A stretch of 64,000 nucleotides of DNA from Larimichthys crocea (taxonomy: Eukaryota; Chordata; Actinopteri; Sciaenidae). Below, in pieces: positions 44,377-57,502 of this stretch. The DNA lies in assembly GCF_000972845.2 (NCBI RefSeq), contig NW_020860930.1, positions 339,139 through 403,138 on the forward strand, in the 5' to 3' direction. The notes under the pieces are model-generated. The model did no database searches and was not told where the DNA came from. It was given only the letters and a program-made list of their open reading frames with translations. Positions within the stretch are counted from its first letter, which is position 1. Every line of letters starts with the position of its first letter. The translations under genes and the position numbers were made by a program.

Positions 44377-44458
44377 ATGGAAATGCTGACATTGTTATTT
44401 CATTCCCTGTGGATATTGCAATGCAACACAGTGAGCGCCGACTCCATCATTCACATTG
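44377..44458 (+). CDS. grid1: GRID1 (glutamate receptor delta-1), coding exon 1: signal peptide
   Basis: GluD1 is a postsynaptic ionotropic-receptor-family protein that organises synapses through cerebellin and neurexin binding. This exon encodes 27 residues plus the first base of a Gly codon: a hydrophobic signal peptide (MEMLTLLFHSLWILQC, cleavage expected around residues 20-21) and the mature start ADSIIHI, which matches vertebrate GluD1. The donor is GTAAGA, phase 1. The start is the ATG equivalent to the mammalian one; the frame is open further upstream, but that sequence is leader-like. Whether it is grid1a or grid1b cannot be told. Confidence 0.93.
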
Positions 44459-44702
44459 GTAAGACACCAACCAGGCTCTTTTTTTGGCTTTGCTGTGCGG
44501 GGCTTTGGCTGGAGGCAGAGACAGGCTGGTGGCTGCATGCGGGGATGGTTTCAAACGCAGGATGTGAGCAGGAGAGCGGGTCAAGTTGACTTAAGGGAGA
44601 ATTTGAATATTAGACTTTTCGTGCATGCACTGATTCTGAAACATCATCTCTTCTCACTCAACCTCACACCTGATTATCATTCCGATCCGTGCCAGGATAG
44701 TG

Positions 44703-44762
44703 TGTAGGAAGGGAGGAAGGAAGGAAGGGAGGAAGGAAGGAAGGAAGGAAGGAAGGAAGGAG
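44703..44762 (+). repeat. (GGAA)n tetranucleotide repeat
   Basis: GGAAGGAAGG units with a few GGGA interruptions. A CCATC-type repeat follows at 44830-44882. Confidence 0.93.
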
Positions 44763-45209
44763 GCTGTTGCATCCAGGCTCAAACACGCAGCGCAGCCTGG
44801 TAGAAGTGCCCGCAAAGTGTTGCGCCGCGCCATCCCTCCATCATCCATCCATCCATCCCTCCATCCATCCCTCCCTCCATCCTTTCCAGGCTGAGAGAGC
44901 TCATGTCGATGCATATTCACATTCACATGCACAAAACCTGAGGCTGGCAGGAGGAAATGCCCCGACGTGGGTGTTTGGAGGGTTTCGCTTTATCCATCCT
45001 CCCTCCCTCCCTCCTCCTCCTCGTCTTCCTCCCTCACTCCTCCTACATCCCTCTCTCCCTCGCCTCCTCCTCATCTATAAGCCTGAACTTTGAATTGGAC
45101 GTGAGTGAAATGTTAATCAACTCTGCCGGGGGATGAGATGACAAAGGGGACAAACGCCGACTGTTTGGGCTCTGAAACAACGTCGGCAACCAAAAAGCCA
45201 GTTGGCGAG

Positions 45210-45243
<34 letters not shown>

Positions 45244-45335
45244 TCTTCTTCTTTCATCACTTCCTTTCCTGTGATTTTAGTCAAGTTACTTTGGTTTTAG
45301 TTAAAGTCAGAGTTGGTGAAGGAGCTGCCACCACT

Positions 45336-45336
<1 letters not shown>

Positions 45337-45410
<74 letters not shown>
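45337..45410 (+). repeat. (CA)n microsatellite
   Basis: A pure CA run of about 74 bases. Confidence 0.97.
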
Positions 45411-45412
<2 letters not shown>

Positions 45413-46869
45413 TCAGTTTGGAACAGAGCCAACAGGAGGAAGTCAAAAAGGTTTTGACATTTCATATCTCTGCTGCAGCTCACGCCGTCAAACACCGGGC
45501 AGTACACAGCAGCACTGCGGTGGCCTGTATGGTTTTAGCCAGGAGAGGGGAAGAGAGAGGAGGGGGAGGGAGGGAGGAGGCAGATAGTGTGGGAGGGGGG
45601 AGTAAGAGGCATTCAGCTAATAAGACTTGCTGTCTTGCATGATTTCAGACTTTAGATTGCGTCTCCATCAAAGATGTCACATGTTTGATGAACATCATTT
45701 ACAGGCTACAACACTTAATAACACGCTGAGGAACATTTCTAAGAATTGGTAGAGTATGGATGGAGGGATGAATGAATGGATGGACAGATGGATGGATGCT
45801 TTACTGTCCCTCAGGAGAAAATCTGCATCGAGTCCACACATGGAAACAAAAAGGAGAACAGTGATTCGGGATTAACGAGAACACAGAACAGTAAATACAA
45901 CAAGTAAGGGAGGTGGGCTGCCAAATGGTGAGACCAGACGAGAGCAGGAAACCACACTGATGTACTGTGGATGTGCTGCGATGATTTATGAGCAAAGAAC
46001 GTGAATACAAACAGATTGTATGGGTGTATGCACTCTTTTGGTTTGAGGGGCTGTGTGAGATTTGCAGGCTGCTAAATATCACCTGCCTGATGCAGCCCGG
46101 CTGGTGGCTGTCGTCTTTCTGCTCATGCACGTATCACTCTCAATGGATATCTCTTCAGGTACGGAGAAACCACGCTGAGGTGGAGCTCTGTGGCCGTTTG
46201 AACTGAAGCGCAAACATGAAAATAAGTGCTGTACCATGCGAGTGTGAATCCAGCCATGCGACACTTGGCTCTGGTTACGTGTTCGTGCCCGTCAGGCGGT
46301 GGATCCCCTGCAGCTTCTCGCAGCACAAATCACAGTTTGTAGCTCGGAGACGTGTGAAGTCACTCCAGTGAAGCAGCAGCAGGGAAGTCTTTGCTGATCC
46401 CGAGGATGCTGTGTCTTTGTTCGTGGACACCCTGTCAGTCTGTGCAAAGAAGATTAATTCAGAATTATTAGAAAATGCTTATTGGTCCCTGCAAAAGCAT
46501 TCACACATGCTATAAATAACAGGTTGTCTGTGGCTTTACAGGCTAATGATTTTGTTTCTGGTGCAATAATCCACCATGTTACAACACAAAGACGGGCTTG
46601 TGGAGGATCTTCATGGTGCTGGTCCACAGAAAAGGTCTGAAGCCTGCAGTGTTCTTCTATTCTTTGATGCTTTTGTCAAATATTAACAAAGGACCAGCTG
46701 CCTATGAAGAAGTTTTTGCTGCTTTATGGCTCATGGCTGTTTAGAATGACCCGAAGTCGACTCTTGACTCCACATCAAAGGGCATCGCCTCAGTTTGGAG
46801 GTTAGTGGTTTCATTTGGGAGCGAAGAACGTTTCTCCAGTAGCTTCTTCAGGTTTGCTCAACCTGAGCT

Positions 46870-46921
46870 GTCCCTAACCCAAACCTAACCCAAACCTAAC
46901 CCAAACCCAACCTTAACCCAA
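46870..46921 (+). repeat. Short degenerate telomere-like repeat
   Basis: Several CCTAACCCAAA units in tandem resemble (CCCTAA)n but carry AA insertions, so this is a degenerate interstitial stretch at most. Confidence 0.6.
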
Positions 46922-49900
46922 TTCATTGGATTCGTTCACTGTGTCATTCCTTCAAGATCCACAAAATGTTTGTCTTTTTCTATTAAAATGTCCCTTTTCA
47001 TCTCATTGGATCAGAACTGGATCATAATGCACCTGATGACTTGTGGCCCTGCGTCATGTTGATGTGACTTTGTGAACCGTGTAACCAAAGAGTAACGTTT
47101 CCTTCTCAGATTCTTTTGTTTTAAGGATTTGAAGGCCTGAAGAAGCAAAAACGCTGATCTGAAATTTTGAGAACAGATGTTTGTTTCTTTCTTATTTCCT
47201 CCGAGATTTTCCCCCTTGACGGGTCTTTATCAAAATGAAGATCACTTTGAGTAGGAAGGACATTTTTAGTAGCACCGCATGCTAATTTACTATTTTTTGG
47301 GTTTGCCAAAGTTCAGTTGAGGAACCTTCTCCCCCGGCTTCATCTGTTGATTCTGGAGCCTCCTTTGGATAACAGCTGATCTTCCAGATGATGGTTCTGT
47401 CTGTTTATGTCGGTTATATAGAGACATCAGTACAAAATTCAGATTGTGCTACAGGCAGTAAGAAATTTCTTGCAGGAGTTGCTGACCAACCCGAAACATG
47501 CAGCTGCATTAACATACAGTAAGAATTGATTGGTCTGAAGCTTGAACCTCTACCCCCAGTCCGCGTGGCTGATCTGTGGTTTGGGCGATTGCTGAGGTTC
47601 AGGCCTCCGTGTTCCACCGACTGACAGTCTGACTCTGACTGACTTGGCAGTACAACGCCCAGATCAGATGTGACACTGTTCCGACCTCGGCCACCGAAAA
47701 CCCCTGCCCGAGCATCTGTCTCGTCCGGCCCTGTGGCTTTATCGTTGGTGACATATCCCGGTTTGTTTGTCCCTTCCTCTCTTCTGTTGCCTGTAGAGTG
47801 TCGGTGGCAGGCAGGACGGGGGTTTAACCTGTAAAAGAGCTGATACAGATGAATACGTGGAGCTTGGACCTCCGGTCGACCTGCTTGAACCTCTGACCCA
47901 ATTGCATCCGTCGTGCGGTGTCGAGGTTTAGGAGTCGGCAGGTTTTTCACATCTTCCGTCCACGGCGGCAGCTGGTTTCTCTAATTAGTCCCGCCCCTTC
48001 TGTTCTTTTGTTGAATGCGCACAAATCAGTGAAAACAGCTGTTGCAGAGTTTGAAAGAAAAACCAGTGGACGAGTGAACGTCAGTTTGTCTGACTGAAGG
48101 TCAGGACCAGGAGCAGCAAACAGGAGGAAACAGGGATCCAATCAATTTTGGCCTTTAATTAAATCTCAGATATCAAGCTGTCAGCGAGGTCCACTCCTGA
48201 TATGATAAACGCTCTCCGGAGGTTTACGAGAACGTCTCTTTCCAGAGAAGAGGAAGGTAAAAATCATTATGAAAAGCAGACAAATAGCAGGCTGTCAAAC
48301 GTCGACAGAAGACGGATCAGTCTACAGACGTGTGGAGACGATATCGAGCTGTTGTTTGGAGAATACATGACAGAAGTTTGTCTTGGACGGGACTCAGTAA
48401 ACAGAAATACTGTTGACACATCTTACCCAGCAGTAACAGACACAGACACAGCAACATGATGATGGATGCATAAAGAACTCGACTCGTCTGCAGGGCTCTG
48501 ATCCTTGAAAACCTGTAGGGATGAAGTGAAATTAAGGATGTTTTCAAGGTATTTGTCTCTGTTGTATTTGTGTCCGTCTGTTTTTTAGCTTTCACGGCCT
48601 GGTTCTGTTTTCATGGCTGCAGAAACGAGGAAAACCCTGCAGGTGTATTTATTTGGATCTTGAGATTTGTTCATCAATATAACGCCGACACATCTGTGGC
48701 GTAATGTGTTACTGATGACCTCATAAAGCTGCTTCACATTAGGCACATTAGCTTTCACATTAGCTCTGGTTTAGTCTCCACATTTCAATTCAGTGTGTAA
48801 GCGATGTTGGTATCGGCCTTCAGGAGGTCAGACTCGGCTTGTAGCACTTCCTTCCTGTCCCCTGTGGGCTCTTCTCCAGGTCTGAAGGTCCTCTAAACGT
48901 CCCTCAGGTTGAGCTGATAACAAGTCACTTCTCATAAGGAGCCTGCACAGGAGAGATTACCCCATCCCATGAGCCAGGCAGGCTGACGAGGGATGATTTA
49001 CAGCGCTGCTGTAGCGTCTAGCAGAAGGGGAGCCCTGTTTATCCGCGGCCCGGGTTTTGGAAAGGCGAGCTCGAACTGCAGGAATCCAATCTGCTGAAGC
49101 TGGCAAAGCGAATGAACAGCTGCGGCCTTTTCTTGCCCTGCCGCTAAATAAGATAAACTAACCCAGTTAGGGAACGACGTAAAAGGCTTCCTGCACTGTC
49201 TCAGTGAAGGCTCAGCCAGGCCATTTACCTCCACCACCTGCACACACACACACACACATACGGCACAGATGCAGGTGTGGATGGAGAGCGCTGAAGCCAT
49301 CTTGTAACATAATGCAGCGGCCTCACACGGTGGATTGAATAAACGTGGCGTGCAGCGGAGTGTTTGACCCCGCGAAGGCATTAAACGTTAGTGCTCCGTC
49401 AAATCCGCAGTGACAAACAGGTAAAGAGCAGACGAGGAGCCGGCCTGGAGCCGAAACTGATAACAGGTTTCTGAAAGATTCTGGTGATGCTGATGTTTTT
49501 ATAATGACGCTGCCAACACTCTGTGTTTTGTGCTGATACTGAATATCTTTGATTTATCCATGCCGAAAAAGAAATGACTGATGATCCTCCGTCACCAGAC
49601 TGTAAGATTTTGGGATGAGGCCTCGTCCTGGATTTCCAACATTTGTTATCGATCAGCCCCAGAAATGGCTGTCCACTTCGATCGGCCTGCCGTGCTGTCA
49701 GATATCAATAGATCAATAGTCCTGTTCCCTGCAGCATGACGGGCTGCTTGCATGTCATTAAGGAAGAGAAGAGGCTGTAAAGAGCTCAGTAATTGTTTTT
49801 GTGTTTGCAAACCCTCTCACCAAGTCTTATGAAGGGAACTGAAGGAAAATCTTGCAGACTTCACTAACAAACTGGGCCCAAAGCTGAAATACCCTCAAGA

Positions 49901-50935
49901 TCGTGTTCCTGTTTCACTCCACTGCTCCATAGAAATGTCTTTTTTTGGGGGGTGCATGAGATGTTTAGGGACACGTCATCTGAAAGCTGGAACCTGCTGC
50001 AGCTCAGCGTTGTTTTTGTAGCCATGAATCTGTAACACCGCGTCATGTTAATTGCATTATCGGTGAATAGAGGGCGAGCACTATTTGTAGAGATAGATTG
50101 AGAAGCTTGGACGTCTGGAGAGCCGCTGCTCCTTCATGATGAAAGGAGTGAGGCGGTTCATCATCTGATTAAAGAAAAGGACAGATGGATGGATGGACCC
50201 TCTTATTGTATCTGTAGGAAAGCCATCCTTCCCCTGAACGCCCTCAGTCTGTGGTTGGACAGTTTCATGAGGCTGTGATCATCATCACACATGAAAACAG
50301 CTGGGCTCATTGAGTCCACATGGTCCATGTAGCCTAGGAGAATATGATAAACTAACAGAAGGTCAATGCTAAATGTAAGCAAACAAGATAAGAATAGTGT
50401 TGAAGGTGATAAGAAGCCTGAGACTGTTGTACGTGTCATTCTTTTTATGCGTATTGCTCCTTTAACAAGGTGACAGGTGACAGGCAGCCAGGTGACTGCA
50501 GGAGGGAGGAGCCACGCTGAGCGTTCAAAGCGGAGTCAAGAGGAGTCAAGAGTGTTTGAGTCTTCTTACATTTTTACAAGACTCTGTGTTCACCTGCTGT
50601 CCGCGCTGGATTGACTTTAATCTGAGCTGTGACGAGGACTCGGTGAGTCCGCAGATCGTTTCTTTGTTGTATGAGCTCCATGTTACTAATGAAAACAGGC
50701 TGGACCGGTTTTTTATTGAGACGTGTGAAGCTAAAAGCGAACGAGCAGCATGCACACCGGGAGCCGGTGTCAGTCGGTGGTTACCGTGCTTCAGTGCCGT
50801 TCATCCTCCTGATGGATGTGAAGCCTGTTTGTGCGCTGCCTGGGTGGAGGTGGAAACACCTGGAGCTGGGTCACCTGTTCTGTGAGGCTCACCTGCACAC
50901 GGTGGGCACACTCTGATCCTGATCTTGTTTAAGGA

Positions 50936-51620
50936 GGAAGCCCTACTAAACGGTCATATATTATCTATATATATCTACTATATATATTATATATAATATA
51001 TTATATATCTATCTATATATATATAAATATTTATTCCACCCGTTTTCCCGTGATAATGAGGTAATTAATTCGAGATCTCGAGAAAACAAAACGATAGTCT
51101 AGTGTATTAAATCAAGTGCGCCTGTATTACTGAATGTATGGTAAATGCATGTAGTCCATGATACGGAGCGAGCAAACCTATTACCACTGTAAAATCTATT
51201 TGATCCATAGTTTCTGACAAAGGTTCGTACACTTGATCTCAGGACCATCCTGACTGTTCACTCACTTAGTATCAAGCATATTTACTGAATCATTTTGGAG
51301 AAATTCAGCCTCAAAGTTCATTATTTTGAATTGAAAAAGGCATTATGTACAATATTTACTCTCCAGTCCTGAGATCAAATGTATCAACCTTTGTCAGAAA
51401 CTATGGATCAAACAGATTTTACAGTGGTAACAGGTTTGCTCGCTCCGTATCATGGACTACATGCATTTACCATACATTCAGTAATACGGGCGCACTTGAT
51501 TTAATACACTAGACTATTGTTTTGTTTTCTCGAGATCTCGAATTAATTATCTCGTTATCATGGGAAAACGGGTGGAATAAAATGTATGTATGTATGTATG
51601 GCCTTTTTTTTAGGGCTTCC
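50936..51620. mobile_element. Palindromic MITE in grid1 intron 1
   Basis: Terminal GGAAGCCCTA (50936-50945) is matched by TAGGGCTTCC (51611-51620). Inside, long arms pair: TTATTCCACCCGTTTTCCC at about 51031 with GGGAAAACGGGTGGAATAA near 51563, continuing through CGAGATCTCGAG, ATGCATGTAGTCCATGATAC and CCATAGTTTCTGACAAAGGT. The left end also holds a (TA)-rich tract (50957-51025) and the right a (TATG)n tract. No coding capacity. Superfamily not assigned. Confidence 0.88.
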
Positions 51621-53495
51621 GTAGCATTGTTCTGTGAGATCTGTATTTGATATTTTATTGAACTGTGTTTTGTTTATGTATTCACTTTTCTCTTATTGTG
51701 TGCCAAATTGGCATTACATGACTGGGTGGTGATGGTTCAGCAAACTAAAGACAAAGTAGAAAAATAGAACTAAACTGATAAATAGGAGATAAACTGAGAA
51801 CTTAAAGTGAGTAAACTCAAAGGGCCCAAACACCCGATATAAGAACTCAAATAGGTTGTATTGAATCCAAAAGACATCACTAGGGGTCAGTAACTTTATT
51901 TTCCTGAGATCTTGGGTTCATTTTTTCCTTGTGTGTGCTTGTGCATGTACAAATGTTTGGTACCTCCATATGATTATTGTTTTCTCATTCAGTTACCATA
52001 GAAAGAAGCCAGCAGTTAATACTTATTCACTGCTCTGTGCTCTGTTATTACTAGTATCAATCACTCACCTGAACCTAGAACCTAGACTCCGGTCCTAGTA
52101 GTCATACACACAGTTTATGACATTCCAACACTGTTGTATGCAGAAATATCTAAATACACCAAAATGACACACTGACACAAAATACTGCATGTTTTTTTAT
52201 TTAAAGCTGCACGTGATTAGCACAAAGTGAGCATGTCTGTAAAGATGAGGCTCGTAGATACGCAGAGAGCCCATCTTCATTCAGAGGGCCTCACTTTCCT
52301 TCAGCGTTCAGACTGTAAGAGGTTAAAAAGCATCACTGAAGAACTTCAAGCCGCTTGTAGAGGCAGCAGACCGCCTGCTTTTTCACTTCCTCTCCTCTGC
52401 TGGTAAATCTTTTATAGTTTCTTCATTCAGACAAACTCATGTGTCATCCGTCCACACGCACACACTCTGACTGGGTGGCAGAAATACATGAAGTTGCAAA
52501 CCCAAGCCAAGACCTGCCTGCATGTTTGCGAGTTTTTTAAAATTTTAATAATAAGCTACAGTCTAATGAGTGCTGTGCTTCACACGAGCTGCTGAAGCTC
52601 TGTGGAAGGTTCAACATGCAGCTACAGTACGGCACGTTTGCCGTTTACAAGGTATTTTGCTCCTGGTTAGAGTTTGTGCTGGATGCTGCTGGATGTTTAA
52701 CAGCTGCAGGAACTCGATGGCTCTTAATATTCATCATATCGAGTCAGTTTTGTATATAATTGTTGGTTGTGCGTGCCAAAGTGGCCGGTTGGCCGTGGAG
52801 GTAATCTCAGCAGATGCACATTTCGTTTGCATTTAGTTGTCGGCGTGATGATTCTTGGCCGTCTGACAGAAGAAAGACGCGCTCGGGATGTGAAGATGGA
52901 GTTCAGCTTCGGGCGGACTCCTGCCGTTTATTTTCCGCAGCACTCTCAATCTGTCTCCAAACCGCGCTGACGTCTGACAGCGTGGAAACATATTTTGGTT
53001 TCATATGGAATACACAAACAGTGAATCAGGCTGCTGTGGTTTTCTTCCACAGTCTCCAGGTCTGTGCGACGGCTCGCAGAGCTGCAACATCACTTATTTA
53101 GATGTTTAATTATAATAATAGCTCTGTTGTGCCCGCTGTGCTTTTTTTTTTTTTTACTCTGGGGAAACGTCGTCCAACATCCTGGATGTTATAAATCTTC
53201 TTGTTGTTGTACTTAGTGTTTTGCAACATTTTAAAGCTGCACATTTTTAATTTCACTTTTTAAATCTCTCTTGGCTCAGGATCAGAATAATTTAGTCTGT
53301 TTGAACAGAGTGAAGGTGAAGGCTAGTTCTTTATAGTACTTGACCTCGACTGCCCGACAAAAGCAGCTTCTCTGCTTCACTGGAACTGAAGCAAACCTGC
53401 TGAACGGACGCTTGACTCTTTAAATGCCTGCTTGAGTTAAGAATTCAGTGATTCCTTCACAATGTGAGCCACATTTTTCTGTATTAGCACCTCTG

Positions 53496-53563
53496 CTGCA
53501 CATCATCCAGGTCCCCAGCAGCAGCTAATATCACTGACTAGTCCAACAGCAGTCAGCCCAGAA
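53496..53563 (+). repeat. Dispersed repeat, copy of the 10345-10420 block
   Basis: CATCATCCAGGTCCCCAGCA followed by GCAGCTAATATCACTGACTA and GCAGTCAGCCCAG matches the 10.35-kb block with scattered changes. Confidence 0.65.
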
Positions 53564-55679
53564 CCAGAACCAGAACCTACAGCGACCACAGGAGGCCTGG
53601 TGGTCTGAGACACAAATGTAGCTGCACTAAAATCATGGTTCAGTTCCAGACTTTATTTCTCTACAAGGTAAATCAAAAATAATAATATTAAGATGTAAAG
53701 CTTGGAGGTAAAATGTTAATGAGAATTTGTACAAACTTGATTTTGGATTTATTAAAATTTCTATCACATTAGAGAATCAACTCTCATAAATAGATTTTTA
53801 AAAGCTCTAAGTTTAAAAAGCACGACAGAGTTTTTCTGTAGTATGAACACGTTACCAGAACTCGACTGTGTTCATGTAAAAGTCCATTTTCAGTCATTAG
53901 TATTCTTGGAAGGAAGTTTTCCAGGTCACCACCTCTCTCTCTCTGTGAGGGAAACTTTGTTCAGAGTAAAATTAAATGTAAGAACGAAGCATAATTTGTG
54001 TTCTTGCATGTAATACTACATCCAGTGATCTGCTACGTTTCTTACCTCCCAGCTGAAAAGATAAATGATGCCTCTTGGATTCCCACTGATTAAGCCTGCA
54101 GTGAGAATAGAGAGGAGAGGATTGCAGATGTGCAGAAATCGACCATCTCTGTCGAATAACGGGCCCTGAGTGATCAAAAATATCTTCAGAGTAAAGTCTC
54201 ACTCTGTCAGCCACTTCCAAACGGCAGCATGCTCTGAGGACTGAGCGAGGCCGAGTGTCCGTCTTTCCAGCAGCACAGCGAATTTGTTGCCTTTCCAAAA
54301 TGTAAATGATCTAAAATAATATTCAGATTCTCTCTGAAATCCTCATTCTGATGTCAGTTGCTGTCCGTGGAACAGAGACGGTTTGAACAACAACGCTGAA
54401 GAGCATTTTTGGTGCTTTGAAGAACCAATGGGTTAAAGGTTTCCCAAATGGCATCACCATGAAGAACTTCTTCGGGTTCTGACTCAAACCTTTTTTTGAA
54501 TGATGTAGATGTTTTTGGCACCTTTCATGGCCACAATAGTTTCTCCTTCGTACTAGGAAGAAGAGGCTGATGGAGGTTGCAATCAGCAAGAACACCAGAT
54601 GCAACTAAATCCTCCACACTAGAACTTTGAGTAAAGGAAATAAGAATTTCTATATTTCTTACCTCTCATGGTAGCTTAATAAGAAGCTCGTCTCTGCCTT
54701 TAGATATCTGTCTCTTGAGATTTAATAGAATTTGGCATTTAAAGCCACAGACACTATTCATAGACTTTCACCTGTTAGACGGAGAAATGTGTGTAAATAT
54801 TAAATGTGCAGAACAAAAAGAAAATCATGTAGGATTAGATTTTGTATAAATACACAGAACACACAAGAACAAGGGAATCAAATCATAACGACATTCAGGG
54901 AGAATACATTATTACATTTTGAAGCATGAAAGAATAAAATCCTGGAATATTTTCATATTTTAAGTTGGCAGCAGGTGCTTTTAATAAAATCTGAGAATAC
55001 TGTCACCCAGCGAGAGTCACGGCCTCCATAAAGCTTAAAGAGATTAATAGGTCCGGCATGAAAGCTGAGTTTATGGCCGCTGATCACAGCGGACGCTAAA
55101 TCTCAGAGCAAAGCGAACGCTTTCTCCGAGCTTTGGGACCCGAAACCTCCGACTGCTGCTTGATTACCTGCCAGAGAGACGACGAGGCCTGATAAACTTA
55201 CCAGCTCCAACACATTGTTTTTGCATCAGTGGTAAATAAATTGCATTTGGCTGCTGGCTGGTGTGAAGTTCCCACCTTGTATGTAACGCGGGAATGTTTG
55301 CAAAGGCCGCAGACTTCAAATCACACATTCATCCACCAACAGCTTCAACAGGAATTCCCCGTTTCCGTGGCATTTGGAAATTCAATAATCTGACCTTAAG
55401 GACTTGAAGAATATGCACGCAAAAGAAATGTTTCACTTAAGTGCAGTTTAGATGTGAAAATGCCAAGTAATCCTTTTTTTCTGTCAGTGTTCGTGTAATA
55501 CAAACATGAGCCACAGAGTGCTGCTGCTCAGCTGGAGGGCTGTAAACCTTTGTAAAGTTCCCATGATACTCTCTGCTGAGAACACTGCGTCTTGATTGAA
55601 ATTAATTAAAGGAAGCAGAGGCTGAAATGTTTGTTTGTGTGCTGGTGCACCCAGAAGTAATAATAAATTATATTAAAGC

Positions 55680-55855
55680 CACCTGTGGGTTGTTAAGGTC
55701 ACCTGTGGGTCGTTAAGGTCACCTGTGGATCGTTAAGGTCACCTGTGGGTTGTTAAGGCCACCTGTGGGTCGTTAAGGTCACCTGTGGGTCGTTAAGGAC
55801 ACCTGTGGGTCGTTAAGGACACCTGTGGGTCGTTAAGGACACCTGTGGGTCGTTA
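55680..55855 (+). repeat. 20-bp minisatellite, about nine copies
   Basis: Units of CACCTGTGGGTCGTTAAGGT are repeated head to tail 8.8 times. Left units end in GGT or GGC and the later ones in GGA, which suggests expansion from the right side. Each unit contains an E-box-like CACCTG. Confidence 0.96.
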
Positions 55856-57103
55856 GCTGAGCAGTCGGAGGACGTCAGAGGGAAAAGCAGCAAATATATT
55901 GTGAATAAAATCTGATCCAGTTTCACCAAATTTTTTCTGAAAAGTATTTATTAATACCTGTTTGGTCTCACTCAGAACGCAGCAGCCTGAGTACTAAAGA
56001 AGATCAGACAGAGCTCATAGAACTTTTATTTTGAAGGCGTTGGTTGTCTTTTAGTCTAATGGCAGCCGATCTTTCTGACACGTGACTTAGATATGTAGTA
56101 GATCTCTGAGATCCTCGACCAATCCTCTGCAACCAGGCAGAAGTAATCTGACTCATTGGGGGTGTCTACTGTGTAGCTTGGAGCCAGACCCAGACATGCT
56201 TTAGAGTTTGTGTCGCTCACTGATGAATGTTTTGGAGTTTTCAGATGTTTTCTCTCAGTCACCTCGGCTGTGTGAAATGTGAGAGATGAAACTATCTGCA
56301 TGGATGGATGCCACGAGAGGGAAGCGAGACGATGTGTGTTGGATGAAACCAACCCCGTCATTTAACTTCTTTTCTCAAAGCAGACAGCAGGAGAGAGACT
56401 GAGGAGTATAAAATTCATGGAGGTTCGATCCTGAGCTCACGGAGGCATCACAGGGTCCAGAGTCAGCCTCCTCCACCCTCAGCCCTCGTTATTAATTAAA
56501 CCTGTTGGAGTTTGAGGCTCCCCAGTCGGCTGCTGCAAGCAGAAATATAAACCTCACATCAATCCATTCACTGTGTCTCTGACAGGTGCAACAAGACTCA
56601 TTCTTAATTGAAAGCGCCTGACTGATTGCAATTTCAAAACCGGATGATTGATTGATCAAGCCCAGACAGCGTCCCCCTCACCGCCCTGCGAGGACGGCCG
56701 CCGAAATCCACGGCGAGGTTCTCGGTGCTGAGCGGAGTTCATTTGGATACTCAGCGAGCTGAATGAGCACAAGCAGCCTGGCAAATTGAATTCTTACTCG
56801 TAGGCGAGGTTTTCTTAATTGCGCGTGACAAATTGTCTGAAACTAAATGTGGAGAGTTCCATTAATCAAGTTTGTCAACATGTCTGTCTCTCCATATGTC
56901 TTTCAAGTCACCGCAAATCCATTTCTGCTCATCCATTCGTCAGTCTGCTCATTTGAGATCTCCAGTTGTGCCTAAAGCAGATCCTATAATGATAAGACAT
57001 TTTGAAGGAGTGTTAGTTTGGGGTTGTCTGAGGTACTTACCCATAGTCAGGGTAGCAGATGGTGGACAGCATGGAAGTTGAGCAGTGTACTGCTGCACTA
57101 TGG

Positions 57104-57502
57104 GGGCGGCAACAAAACATATTTTAGCCCCAACCTAAAAAGATTACGATGGGGAACCGAAGCCTGACATGGCCCTCTCCAAAGCCACCACACTCAAAAA
57201 CAAAAACACAGCAAATCTTCACATCATACAGGAGTTGCTGCCTCGATCCACAGCAACTAAAAACTAATAGTTTTAAGCATAGAAGTCAAACAAACTGGAG
57301 GAAGTGCGGACCGGAAACTCTGTTGCTCTGCAAGGTGACATTGCTGTTTTTGTCAAGGAAGTCTAGTGGCACAGATCGATATCAACACTTTACTGTAGTT
57401 TCCTGTCAGAAAGCGCCATCTGATGGAGCCCTAATGTGGTTAGAATATTCAGAATATAGTGTACAACTCGAGGTTTGACTAAAATATGTTTTGTTGCCGC
57501 CC
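57104..57502. mobile_element. Short inverted-repeat DNA element (MITE), 399 bp
   Basis: The ends are GGGCGGCAACAAAACATATT (57104 on) and AATATGTTTTGTTGCCGCCC (to 57502). The terminal inverted repeat extends about 25 bases, including TTTTAG/CTAAAA. No transposase frame and no clear target duplication were seen. Confidence 0.85.

Noticed and set aside
46870..46921. Interstitial telomere or chromosome fusion point
   Set aside because: Only a few degenerate units with AA insertions; too short and impure for a fusion relic.
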